Positions 35,828-46,948 of a DNA stretch of 64,000 nt are shown one piece after another; the first letter of the stretch is position 1; every line of letters begins with the position of its first letter. The position numbers were made by a program, and so were the translations under genes. Source of the stretch: Macrophomina tecta. Its lineage: Eukaryota; Ascomycota; Dothideomycetes; Botryosphaeriales; Botryosphaeriaceae. The notes under the pieces were generated by a model. That model was not told where the DNA came from and did not search any database. It saw only the letters and a list, made by a program, of their open reading frames with translations. Where the stretch lies: assembly GCA_024180945.1 (NCBI GenBank), contig JAKSGN010000016.1, forward strand, positions 310,001 through 374,000. Direction: 5' to 3'.

Positions 35828-36289
35828 TGTTAGATATATGCGTCAGTTCCACCAACCCTAAACATCAGGGGGTGGGGGTACAAGAGGCCCCCTAGCAATA
35901 TGGAGTAACTGGACGAGTTCCGTCCTTTTGCTCCATTACCAACAGTTATGAGCCCTAACTTCCGCACTGGCGCACGTCACAAGTGGGAACTCTATTTATC
36001 ACGTGGTTGATATAAACAAATCACCGCGGCTGAGAAGAGCTTAGAGGTCACGCGTTCGAATCTAATAATCGGCAAGCGATGTAATTCCTCACCACATCTA
36101 CTATAACTGCCCTCGCGACTTCACTAAAAATCCGAATCCTCGAGCTGATTCGTCATTTTCGGTGAGGGGGTGTGTTAGATATATGCGTTAGTTCCACCAA
36201 CCCTAAACATTAGGGGGTGGGGGTACAAGAGGCCCCCTAGTAATATGGAGTAACTGGACGAGTTCCGTCCTTTTGCTCTATTACCAACA
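35828..36289 (+). mobile_element. TRIM: complete 462-bp miniature LTR retrotransposon
   Basis: Two 117-bp LTRs (35828-35944 and 36173-36289) begin TGTTAGATATATGCG and end TACCAACA. They enclose 228 non-coding bases. Directly after the left LTR is GTTATGAGCCC (35945-35955); directly before the right LTR is a purine tract GGTGAGGGGGTG. The flanks TATAC (35823-35827) and TATAT (36290-36294) are a TSD with one C-to-T change. It must move with proteins supplied by another element. It has only a few RIP changes, in contrast to the second copy at 16457-24715. Confidence 0.92.
35945..35955 (+). other. Primer-binding site matching the anticodon loop of initiator tRNA-Met
   Basis: GTTATGAGCCC is complementary to GGGCUCAUAAC, the anticodon stem-loop of eukaryotic initiator tRNA-Met (anticodon CAU). 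Half-tRNA priming of this kind is known for copia-type elements. RIPed versions follow the 5' LTRs of Copia-3 (16434-16446, minus) and Copia-2 (61865-61878, plus; about 44788-44798, minus). Confidence 0.7.
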
Positions 36290-36482
36290 TATATAGACTG
36301 GTAAACACTTCACTTAAAGTGCTAAGAGATTGAAGTGATTGACAAAATGTCGAACTTTGAGAAAAGTGATGAATTGTGTAGTAGCTGGCTATCTGTAGAG
36401 GGTAAAACAACCACCTGTAGCGAGAACGAATTCTTGGAATTACGCCTTATAACCACGCGTAATCGCTCTGCAACGCGTACTA

Positions 36483-37790
36483 CCGCACCCGTGCAAAAGT
36501 CAGGGCGCACGGCCAAGGCGCTAATTATCCTGCCACCAACACCAATACTTTGGAGTCGTATTATTCAACAAGGAGTTGCTCAAATGCAGTAAGAGTTGAT
36601 TCTTTATAAAGCTAGGCTACCAGCGAGTTTGATAGCCACCAGCTTGAATAACATCTACAAGCCGTTGTGGCATACTTTTACAAAGCGCTTTAAGGCTTGG
36701 TTTTTCCACCAATGCGTATGCCCTAGGTAACCACTCAGCTAGTAATGCCTCCACGCGCTCAGGATTCTTCTCAAGCTCAATAAATGGCGCAATCTCTTGA
36801 AGCTTCATCTTTAGTGGCCACCAAAGGTATTCCTGGAGGTTCAGATCAGGCGAATATGGGGGGTGAGTAATGCACCTAATTTGGTGATCACGCAGCCATT
36901 TCTTCACCCGGTTCGCCCGATGAATACCAGCACCATCTTGTAACCAGTACATACCATAGTCGTAGTTTCTTGGCACCTGTTCCTCCAGTACTTTGATATA
37001 GGATTTGGCAGTATAGCCTTGCCTAGGAGAGTCCAAATCACGCTCCATAACGTGTAAATCAGACACCCCTAGCTGGCCTGAAAAGCCACCCCATACCATA
37101 CATCTTGCCTTCTTGCCAAGTGGCCGTGTATTAAGCCGGCTTTGGTCCCACTTTTGCTGGCCAGGCGTACGGAAAACCCAGCTTGGTGCGTGGCCAGAGC
37201 CCTGCTCAACTGAGCACTCATCACCGAACGTAACCCTCATCCACCATCTCCAGCTCTTATACCGGTATTTCTTTGCATATTGGTACCGAATGCGGGCATT
37301 CGCTTGAGAGATCCAAGGCCGATTCTTTGCACGCCATTTGGTAATATGGTTCTTGCGTAGAATACGCCTGAGCGTATCTTTATGGATAGATAACTGGAGT
37401 TGCTTAATCACCTGGCTGTGCTTAAGTTTTGGGAACCGGTTAACAAAACGAATAATCTGGCGCTCCGTGCGAAGGCTGACTTTGGGGGACGGCCAGTACG
37501 AGGTGTTAGATCAATCTGGCCAGTCGTATTGTAGTGGTTGATGCAGCTCCTAATTGCGTGTTCTGAGAAGCGAGTCTCACGGGCAATTTGACGCCCAGAT
37601 TTACCATCTTGCGATTGTGTAATAACCGAAACTCGTTGATCATGTGAAAGCTGATGCCTTTGCCTAGCATTGCCTGAAATTTCGCGTCCAAAGATGCGCT
37701 GCATGGTGGTGTAATGAGGCAAGGGATGAAGAGGGTACGTTGTTGTTTTGACTCGTGCACGTCCGTGCGCCCTGACTTTTGCACGGGTGC
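36483..37790 (-). mobile_element. Tc1/mariner transposon, 1,308 bp, TSD TA
   Basis: Inverted repeats CCGCACCCGTGCAAAAGTCA (left) and its complement (right), about 30 bp in all, are flanked by TA (36481-36482 and 37791-37792). One transposase gene on the minus strand fills the interior. No RIP is seen. It may have landed in or beside the LINE fragment that follows. Confidence 0.93.
36617..37722 (-). pseudogene. Tc1/mariner transposase with one frameshift
   Basis: The N-terminal part (37722 to about 37490) has the helix-turn-helix region: QRVSVITQSQDGKSGRQIAR and a GRPPK hinge. The frame then shifts by one base near 37485, next to a run of C, and continues as RTERQIIRFVNRFP and onward from 37411. 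The catalytic triad is present: Asp in FGDECS, Asp in WLQDGAGIHRA, and Glu in PDLNLQEYLW, spaced as in DD34E transposases. The C-terminus lies at 36617. Only this shift separates it from a full protein of about 365 residues, so a sequencing error is an alternative. Confidence 0.88.
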
Positions 37791-37792
37791 GG

Positions 37793-38577
37793 TAAGCCGC
37801 TCTACTGGTAATCCGCTATTGCCTAATACCGGATTGTCCGCTATGGCGGTCGCCGACGCCTTGCGACCCGGCGATAACCCCCTTTCGCTCTACGAGCACG
37901 CCGTACAGCTGAGGACCCAGGTAAAGCAGCTTCTTGACGATGCAGGCGACCACAGACGTAGTTTTCGCTACCACACCATCGCTCCGCTGATTAAAAGCGC
38001 CATCGAGTTGTGCGACAAAGCCCTTAGTTAGCCGACGCCGGCCGAGCTGAAGGTAGTTGTGCACTTAGTCCTCCAGACTGCGAACGACATCAAGAAGGAC
38101 ACAAGCACCATCAAGCGTACTACTGACTCCATTAATATAGCCGACTCCTAAATCCAACGGACCGCGCAGCAGAGCCCCATGACCTGGGCTCGAGTAGTAG
38201 CGATGCGAACGACAGCAATAGCGATAGTATAGATGTAGCCCAGCCTCTCGCCAAGCCCGAATGACAGGTGTCGCGAATTAGTGATCAAGCTTACGGACCC
38301 GTACATGATCAGCCACCTCCGCTCGCAGCCCCCGACCCACCTTAAAGAACGTATTAATCGTGCCCTGAAGTCGCAGCCGGACCCCGGGGTGAATAAGATC
38401 TAGGTAGTCGCGGCGAAGCAGCTTCGAAGCGGGGATATTGCGGCATACACAAGAAACTAACAAGAGAAGGAGATACTATAGAAAAGCGTATATAGTTAGG
38501 TGGAGACGTTTGGAGGCACAGCGCGAATCGTAATACAGACGTACGGTGTCATCGTGCACGGCGTATATATAAAGTTA
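37793..38577 (+). pseudogene. Tad1-like LINE, ORF1 fragment
   Basis: One plus-strand frame reads ADALRPGDNPLSLYEHAVQL, later ELVIKLTDPYMISHLRSQ, then HLKERINRALKSQPDPGVN and VETFGGTARIVIQTYG. This resembles ORF1 (RNA-binding protein) of fungal Tad1-clade non-LTR elements as I remember it. Stops at about 38029, 38151 and 38400 are TAG or TAA at likely Gln codons. It is cut at 38577 by a Copia-2 LTR. The endonuclease/RT ORF2 is not in the window. Confidence 0.65.
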
Positions 38578-38797
38578 TGTTGGAAAATGACTAATTGGCA
38601 GCCTTGATTCAACTGATGAAGATGAGTTCCCATAGATTTGGCATATCTAGTAGAGGGAGGCTGTACGGGCTTCCCTTATACCTATTCTACCTACTAGGGT
38701 AAAACGGGTATGTAACTTGCTTACCTGCTGAGACAGGTGTGCAACGAGTATAAGACATAACTGAATCCAAAACACTACTGAATTATATATTTTAATA
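38578..38797 (-). repeat. Copia-2 family LTR (220 bp)
   Basis: It starts TGTTGGAAAATGACTAATTG and ends ATATTTTAATA. It is the least RIPed copy of this LTR. The LTR plus the next 272 bases recur inverted at 45619-46110. Confidence 0.9.
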
Positions 38798-39069
38798 AAT
38801 ATGAAGGCAGCTGCTTCGACAGCTACGACTAGAGACATCGCGACTGCTATTATGTTGGTTTGCGAATGATCAAAGACTTGGAGGTTAGTATTAATTCGAT
38901 GAAGGCGGTTCATTCTCATATAATTTTTAATTGTGAGGGCAATTTGGTACTCAGACAAAATAGACATTAAGTAATAGATACTTTATAAATTTATAACTAG
39001 CCTAGCGTCGAAGTCAGATAATAAGTCATAGTTCGCTTAATAATTATCCGATACGCCTCGTATAATTAG
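38798..39069 (-). repeat. 272-bp segment X, inverted copy of 45619-45890
   Basis: The reverse complement matches 45619-45890 base for base apart from C-to-T/G-to-A changes; this copy is less mutated. No function recognised. A short minus-strand frame spans X and the LTR (38647-38967), but the LTR junction makes it unlikely to be a gene. Confidence 0.85.
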
Positions 39070-39287
39070 TGTTAGAAAATGACTAATTAGCAGCCTTAAT
39101 TTAACTAATAAAAATAAGTTCCTATAGATTAGCATATCTAGTAGAGAAAGGCCGTACGGGCTTCCCTTATACCTATTCTACCTACTAGGGTAAAACGGGT
39201 ATGTAACTTGCTTACCTGCTAAGATAGGTGTGCAATGTGTATAAGACATAACTAAATTTAAAATACTACTAAATTAAATATTCTAAT
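39070..39287 (-). repeat. Copia-2 3' LTR (218 bp)
   Basis: RIPed partner of 44799-45017. Confidence 0.9.
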
Positions 39288-39394
39288 ACACCCCCTTCAC
39301 GTGTTGCCTAAAAGGGAAGTGCGTAATAAAACAAAGGTAGGGGTAGAATAAGTGTTGAACTCGTCGTGTGTAAAAATTCAAAAAGAAAAAATGC

Positions 39395-39512
39395 GTAGTA
39401 GTACTTAGAATCGAACTCGGAATCTTTTAGCCTGCCCATATTAAGAATTAAACTCGGAACCTCAGTTCTAACGTAATTAGCGCTTTACCTAATACACCAC
39501 TCGGTCACGTGA
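39395..39512 (-). other. tRNA-like sequence in the Copia-2 3' non-coding region
   Basis: The minus strand reads GACCGAGTGGTGTATTAGG, resembling a tRNA start and A box, then AGGTTCCGAGTTTAATTCTT, resembling a T-arm. A second T-arm-like CCGAGTTCGATTC lies about 50 bases further. The cloverleaf does not close well. This is a tRNA pseudogene or tRNA-derived fragment, not a working tRNA. Confidence 0.3.
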
Positions 39513-39949
39513 GTGGGTATATAAGATTAAAAAGTGAAAATCTTCCCATCTAAAGTAACTAAGCTAACCACTATTATATATGCTACGTATAGCCACATTT
39601 GGGCTAATTACCTATTAGACACTAGCGATCACAGGATCAGATATACCTAGGTAGTGAATTAAGGGCCCTTCTGCTAGGTAACTAGTAGTTAGAAAGAGGG
39701 TTATCCGATATCGGCTAGATTTCTAAGCCGGTGGGTGTAATACTCTAGCTGGGTAAATCTACGGGGCGTACTAAGCCTAGCTACTAATGTAGCTTATTAG
39801 TCTTAGTGTTGTTCTATGGTATAGCCTGGCTAGGGCCGGCCTCCTCAGGGGTTGGTTAATCCGCTTCTTTTTCTAATTCTTTTTTTCTTTTATAAAGATA
39901 ACTAGGGAAGAAGGTTAAGCCTCTATAAAAGTAATAATACTATTTACTA

Positions 39950-42900
39950 AAATCGACTTAGGCCATTACTTAAAGAGAGGTGTAAGGCCAATTTAGTTAA
40001 TAAACTAATAGTGTTTCTAACGTAGTAAGGCTTTAGTTAAGCCGTCTATAAGTATAATGGCCGTAGGTGTTTAGTGAAGGCGAACATTGCCTACCTAAGC
40101 CTCTTGGCGTAGCTAGTAATAGTAAATATTAACGTAGCGTAGCTTGGTGTTTAGCTTGCCTATTTTCTCCTTTATAAGGTGAAGCGTTTGCGTGTTATCA
40201 CACTAAACCTTAATCTCGTATTCTAGATCGAACTAAATGCTCCTAAATAGACGTTTCTACTAGAAGTACTACTTAGCTATCTTAGATAAAGTAAGTAGCT
40301 CTACTTCCGTAGTTAAGGTAGTAATAGTTAGTTATTTAACCGCTTTCTAGTCTACTAGCGTACCGTATATTATAATAATCGATCTTTAGTGACTACGGTG
40401 TGTATTTGGATCGTTTATATACGCCGTATTACTACTAATAGTAAAGATATTAGCCTAGTTCTCCTAGAATCCTTAATAGCATAAGGCGAGGTTCTTAGTC
40501 CCTACTAGATATCCGAGGAGACGTTATACTAGCTCTAAGTAGCGAGCTAAGGGGTTAGTAAGGTAGGCTAATAGTGCTAAATAGGCGTAGGCTATATCCG
40601 TACATATACTTATAGCTATAAACTAAGCTAAGCCTATCTTACTTTAGTACGTATAGATATCTTATATGCTTATATACGTGCCTTAATTCGATTCTAGCAC
40701 TTTATCTAATAGAAGAGGTGTAGCTAGTACGTAAGTCTCCTTAATACTATAATGCGTAATAAGGCCATTAATATATAACTTCTATAAGAGCTATAAGAGC
40801 TGTTGCTTACGATCCCATACTATTCGTAAGGCTAAGAATTATTAAGCCTTACCTATTATCCGCATCTTGTAGTACTAGAATAAGTTCTTCTAAAATACGT
40901 TGGCGTACTACTTATTACACTTATAGTAGGCCATGATTACATTATCTACAAAGAAGAAGATAAATAAGTAGTTATTTATATAGAGGTATAGTACGTCTAG
41001 AACTAATTCTAATCTAAGCTTTTATAGTATCTAGTAGAAGTAGTTTTACTATAACGCTAGTAATTCTTTTAAGCTGTATAACGCTCAGAGTAGGAGTAGT
41101 ATTTAGCTAGTAGAGAGGTTTATTTCTTTAGGCGATCGGTAGAACGTCTTTTCTTAAAGAGGTATATATAGAAATACATTAATAACATCGTACTAACGTG
41201 TCTCTAAATCGAATACATAGATAATTGCTATTAGTGCTCGAAAGATTTAGAAGGCTAGGATAGCTATATACGTATTCTATTAGGTGCTTTATAAGTCTCT
41301 TCTTATATAGATATGAGCCTTGACTTTTATAAGCTAACTGTATTCGTCGAATTTATATTTAAATATCTAAGTAAGTAGAATAATCTCTTTCTAAAGACTT
41401 TATACTTCTTTCGCTTATACTATCTTCTATACCCCCTTACCCTAGACTTTCTAAAGCTCTATTTGAATAGCTTTTAGCAGGTGGGGTTTTATTAGGTATT
41501 TAAAGATTTCGTAGTAAAACCGTGGCTTAGGGGATAGTTAATCTTTATAGATTTATAGGAGCTCAGTTTAGTAATACTTTATAGTATATGTTCGTAACTC
41601 ATTTAGAATAGTTATAAAGAACGAGTATAGCCCCTAATAACTAAATATATTATTCTATATTAGTATAATATATGTATTATGGCACTGGTAGCGTGTCTTT
41701 AATCCTTAGATAATTAGACTCATATTAATATTAGCTAATATATTACGGCCTCTAAGTATATAGTTACTAATAGTAGCACCTAGATTAGGCTTAGTTTTAT
41801 ACTAAACTAGTAAAAGAGGTCTAAGCCTCTAAGTTTACTACTATTCTTTACCCCCTAAGTTCTAATTCGATTCACTCCCTAATTCTTAAGAGAATAACTG
41901 AGGTAAATTTAGTACTTAGACTCGGATACCACTTACTAATAATAATAGGCTTAGTAGATAATCGGCCTACATAGGTATTAATTTCTTTTAGGGACTCTCT
42001 ACTTAATTTAGTATAGTTTCCCGGCTTATATTATTAGTAGATGTTTCTGGTTTCTTATTTAAGTAGATAATATCCTCTTTGTTAAGTATAATACACGATA
42101 TAACTAATTCTAGCTCATTATCTTATTACTAAGCTGCTAGTAGCTCGTTTAAGTCCTCTAGTAAGAACTTACTAGATTCGTTAAATATAACATCTCTTAA
42201 TTGTATAATACGATCCTTTAGTAGATACTAAATACGATAGATATTAGTTAAATTGTATTTAACTAAATATCTAACTAAGACTTACTTGTTTAGCTTATAT
42301 AAGCGTGGAATCGTCTTAAGTAGTAAGTAGGCTTTATAGCTATATACTCGTAGGTAAGCCACCTTAGGCTACTTTTTATAGACTAACTTAAATAGAGTCT
42401 TCTACTAGTGCCGCTTTATTAGGGTCCTATTATAAATATAGGTAGCTACCTTAATTATTTTAGACTAAAGGCCTTTAGGTAGATTAGTACTAATGCATAG
42501 AGCACGTACTTTAACTATAATAGAGTATCCTAAACGTTCTAAAGCTTTATTTTACTAAGGTATATAGGGAGCTAATACCTTATAGATAATTCTCTACTAT
42601 TTAAGCTATTACTTAAACGTGTGCATAAGTAATACTTCTCTATTTAATCTTAGGAATGCCACTGTCTTTCTAAATCGAGACTTAATTATTTAGATAATAT
42701 TAAGAAGGTGCTAGGTATACTTATTCTTAGTAATGTGTGTAACTGTAATAGTAAACTTAGTAGATATATATTCTACATGCGTTATCTACTAATTTCCATT
42801 ATTAGCTTATGTTATTTGTGTTAAATTAAATAAAATTTAAAAAAAGGCCTTCGTAGATAATTTTTCTAGCTCTATAGCTCGAGAAATCTATTAATAGACC

Positions 42901-44787
42901 TTTATACGAGCGTATATATTATAGTACTTAGATAGCTTCTAATCTGTAATAGCCGCTCCTTAAACTACCTTAGGTAATACGTTAACAGCGTTTTAGCCTA
43001 TATAGATAAATATATCATACCACTAAGTAGCTAGCAATGATTAGATAATAAGATTCGAGTTAACCTTTAAATTATTTAACCCCTTATTATACTCTATAAA
43101 GAAGTAGTTATACTTAAAAATTAGATTTGCTATAATAACGTCCTTCTTATAGAGGTATAAACGATCTATATTTAACTAAACACCCTTATCCCTTACCTTA
43201 GTAATGGAGATAAGGTTAGCCTTAAATAATAGTACGTAGGCTACGTTTAGTAGAATAATAACGTGGTTTCCTTATTAGTTAATTATATTAATTATTACTT
43301 CTCTAAATACTTTGATTAGTATAGTTAAATTTCTAGCTATAACGTAATTATCTAGACTTATATTTCTAGTTTTCTTAAACCATTTCTGTATAAATCGATT
43401 ATAGATATAGTGCGTAGAGCCTATATTAGTAATCTATAAGAGCTTAAGTGTAGTAGGTTTAGTAACGTATTATATACTAAAAGCCGAGGCTACTACGGCT
43501 AGAAATAATAAAGAATTACTATTATCTAAATCGTTTATTAATTACTAATCTTACGGATTCTCTTATAGCTTCTAAAGAGTTGGATTCTTATATTTATGCT
43601 TAAAATAGTTAAGTGAACGCTCTACCTAATACTTAGTTTATGGGTCCTCTAGGCTCTTTTTAATCTTAGCCTAAAGCTTCTTATTAGGCATCTAATTAGT
43701 CGGTCTAATTACTATATTATAATACGCGCATTAGTTATACTAGTAATTCTTTTTATATATATATTTAGGAGGACCTCGTTTTTACTTTTAATTATATAGT
43801 ATAGCTAGTAGCTTAGTAAGCTTACTATTCTAAAGCCTAATCTTATAGTTAGTAGCCTATTAAGTATTAAAAGATGAGAGCGCTTTTAAAAAGCTTTTCT
43901 TACCTCGGTTACTAGAAATATTAGGTAGGTTAAGTAATTCCGCCTTAAATAGCATTTCTATCTATTAATCTAGCTATTTAGCGATATTTTAGCTACTAGG
44001 TAATTTCTTAAGCTACTTTAGCTAATTTATTATAAGGTCTTCTTAAGTCTTCTATATAGGCTAAAGCCGTGCTTTAAGTGTAGATAGCTAAGAATAAGGG
44101 TATAGGTTATTTCTTAGCTTTTAAAGAATCGGTTAAAGAGAGAAGCTAATAAAGTCTAAAATAATTATTAATAGATTATTAATTTTCTTTTCTAGCTTCT
44201 TATATTCTTGAAGCTCTTATTTATAGTCCTTATGTTATAGTTTATAACGCTTTTATACTTATATAAAGTCATTTTTTAGCTCTGTAGGGCTACGTAGCTT
44301 AGTTAGCTAGATTAGCTTCTCTATAAGGTTCGGATTAATATAGTCGAAGATTTTCCCCTGCTTCGCTCGGGCTTAGATAGTAAAATACTACTTATTCTAG
44401 TTATCGAATGACTTAAGGATAATAATAGGCTTTAATAAGGCTATAGTTACTAGTAGTAGCTAGTAGTTACTTATCGGATAATCGGGCCGAGTCTCGTAGC
44501 CGTAGGTAACTTAGGAAAAGTGCTAGTATGTAGTAAAACTCACTTAGATAGCTAGTATACCTACTAGGAATGCTATACCTAAAAAGGGCTGCTAAAATAG
44601 ACACTTAGTAATAGTTTAGATAACCGTTATAAAAATAATGAATAAGGGAGGCACTTAGCTCTGCTTATAACTATATAGTAAAAGAATGCTAAGCGAGATG
44701 TCCGGATACTATAAAACGCTTAAACGTAGTATAAAAAGGTACTTCTAGAGGATAGCTTAGATTATAAAAGGCACCTAAGACGCACCT
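39950..44787 (-). pseudogene. Copia-2 Gag-Pol, RIP-degraded
   Basis: From right to left on the plus strand: gag (about 44787 to 43400), gag-pre-integrase (43350 to 43030), integrase (about 42950 to 42280), RT (about 41640 to 40600) and RNase H (about 40420 to 40000). Order and spacing match Copia-3 and Copia-1. No open frame longer than 60 codons remains. Confidence 0.8.
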
Positions 44788-44798
44788 AGGCTTATAAC

Positions 44799-45017
44799 TA
44801 TTAGAAAATAACTAATTAATAGCCTTAATTTAACTAATAAAGATAAGTTTCTATAGATTTAACATCTCTAGTAGAGGGAGGCTGTATGGGCTTTCCTTAT
44901 ACCTATTCTATCTACTAGGGTAAAACGGGTATGTAATTTGCTTACCTACTAAGATAGGTATATAACGAGTATAAGATATAACTAAATCTAAAATACTACT
45001 AAATTAAATATTCTAAT
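44799..45017 (-). repeat. Copia-2 5' LTR (219 bp)
   Basis: It starts TATTAGAAAATAAC (from TGTTGGAAAATGAC) and ends ATATTCTAATA. Confidence 0.9.
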
Positions 45018-45618
45018 AAAATATTTCTTCTCTTATCTCTAATACCTATCGTAAAATAATTATAGCTATAGATTAGAATTTACTTTTCTCTAGGCTTCTT
45101 TACATTCTTAGTTACTATAACTTCCTAGTAGTACTAAGGTAATTCCCCACTATTTCTTAACCTTAATAATACTCTATTAAAACCGACTCTAGTTAGTGTA
45201 TTCGGGAAGTTATCTTTCTATTTATAAAGGTAATTAGTTATTTAAATACTAAAGGTGAGGAATAATTACTTTTAAATTATAAGAAGAAGGCTTAATAGCT
45301 AGAGAACTTAGTAATCGATATATTTATTTTACCGAGTAGTATTAAGTTTTCTATAGGCCTACTATATCTATTTAGTATTTAATTTATTGCTATAGCCCCG
45401 TCGGAAATCCTATAATTAGGCCTAAGAAAATATTTTAGGATAAATAATTAGACTATAAAGATTCTAGAGACCTAGAGTATATAAAGGTACTTTTCTATTT
45501 AAATTATTAAGTGGCGACACTAGCGTTTACGATTTTATTATCGGAAGAATTAGGTTCGGAGTAGAAAATTAAATACTTTATATATCTTTAATATCTAACT
45601 TAAGCCTAGGTATGCTTT
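45018..45618. other. RIPed AT-rich sequence, not recognised
   Basis: About 600 bases of very AT-rich DNA with no recognised gene. If the inversion model is right, this was originally upstream of the Copia-2 insertion site. Confidence 0.4.
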
Positions 45619-45890
45619 CTAATTATACGAGGCGTATTAGATAATTATTAAGCGAACTATAACTTATTATCTAATTTTAATGCTAGGCTAGTTATAAATT
45701 TACGAAGTATCTATTACTTAATATCTATTTTATTTAAGTACTAAATTACTCTTATAATTAAAAATTATATAAGAATAAACTACCTTTATTAAATTAATAC
45801 TAACCTCTAAGTCTTTAATTATTTATAAACTAATATAATAGTAGTTATAATATCTCTAGTCGTAGCTATCGAAGTAGCTACCTTTATATT
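45619..45890 (+). repeat. 272-bp segment X, second copy
   Basis: Inverted relative to 38798-39069 and more strongly RIPed. Confidence 0.85.
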
Positions 45891-46110
45891 TATTAGAATA
45901 TATAATTTAGTAGTATTTTAGATTTAGTTATATCTTATACTCATTATATATCTATCTTAGTAGATAAGTAAGTTATATACCCGTTTTACTCTAGTAGGTA
46001 GAATAGGTATAAGAAAAGCCCGTACGGCCTCCCTCTACTAAATATACTAAATCTATAGAAACTTATCTTTATTAGTTAAATTAAGGCTACTAATTAGTTA
46101 TTTTTTAATA
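45891..46110 (+). repeat. Copia-2 family LTR (220 bp), plus orientation
   Basis: It starts TATTAGAATATATAATTTAG and ends ATTTTTTAATA. Its right flank TATTT (46111-46115) matches the flank of the Copia-2 5' LTR when that is read in sense (45018-45022, reverse complement). Confidence 0.88.
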
Positions 46111-46948
46111 TATTTTATATAGTTATCTAGAGAAGTTTATTAAATATATAGAGAGCTAGGTATAATAGCTTACGTCTAGTATAACGTTAATAGCTTAAGA
46201 GATTAGCGAGGAAAGTATATTATAAATACAAGTAGCTAGGTTATATATATTATTACCTAGAATTAACTCTCTATCTCTAATATTAGTAGCCGCATATTAG
46301 GCTTTAGAATATTTAATACAAGATAAGATTCACACTTAATTACTTTAGAAATTTATAACTATAATGGATTAGTTTATAAACCCTTGCAATAAGTTATTTA
46401 AAAGGCAAAAGCTACTAGTAGTAAATATAAGAAAATTAAAGGGAGCTTAAATAAATTAATAAGAGATAAAGTTAAGGTATTAGTGGCTAAGGTCCCCTAG
46501 TATATCTATAACTTATAGGTCGTATGAGAATAGTATATAGGCTAGGCTCTATAGTTAAAAATCGTAGTTATAATAGATATACGAGTTTTAATATATATTT
46601 TAGCAGAAATATCACAATAGAAATATAACATAGAGAATTAATATATAAGTTTAGTGGGCGTATTCTAAATAACCTTAACTATTAATACTGCGAGCTATCG
46701 TCTCTCCGAGTAGCTAGAATAAGGCCTCGGAACTTATTTAAAAATAGTCGAGTTTAATAGCTAATAAAGTTATACGATATATTACTAAGTCTATTAAAGA
46801 GTAGTATATATATCGGCTCTCTCTTATTTAGCTCTATCTAATTATTATAGCTAGACCTCAAAAGAAACCTAGTTACTCTGATATTATTATATTAGTTATT
46901 AGTCTTCTCGAGTGTATTATCTCTTTAGACGCCCTACTATAGAGTATA
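46111..46948. other. RIPed AT-rich sequence, not recognised
   Basis: About 840 bases with no readable gene. It ends with AGAGTATA (46941-46948), the left TSD of hAT-1. Confidence 0.4.

Larger units (their letters stand above)
39070..45017 (-). mobile_element. Copia-2, complete LTR retrotransposon (5.9 kb), RIPed
   Basis: The 3' LTR is 39070-39287 and the 5' LTR 44799-45017. A purine tract (CACCCCCTTCACG) touches the 3' LTR at 39288. The primer site (minus strand GTTATAAGCC) touches the 5' LTR at about 44788-44798. The flanks ATTAG and AAATA do not match each other, which is explained below by inversion. The same family starts again at 61645 on the plus strand. Confidence 0.9.

Noticed and set aside
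38647..38967. 106-codon minus-strand ORF
   Set aside because: It spans the junction of segment X and an LTR and ends inside the LTR; no family seen.
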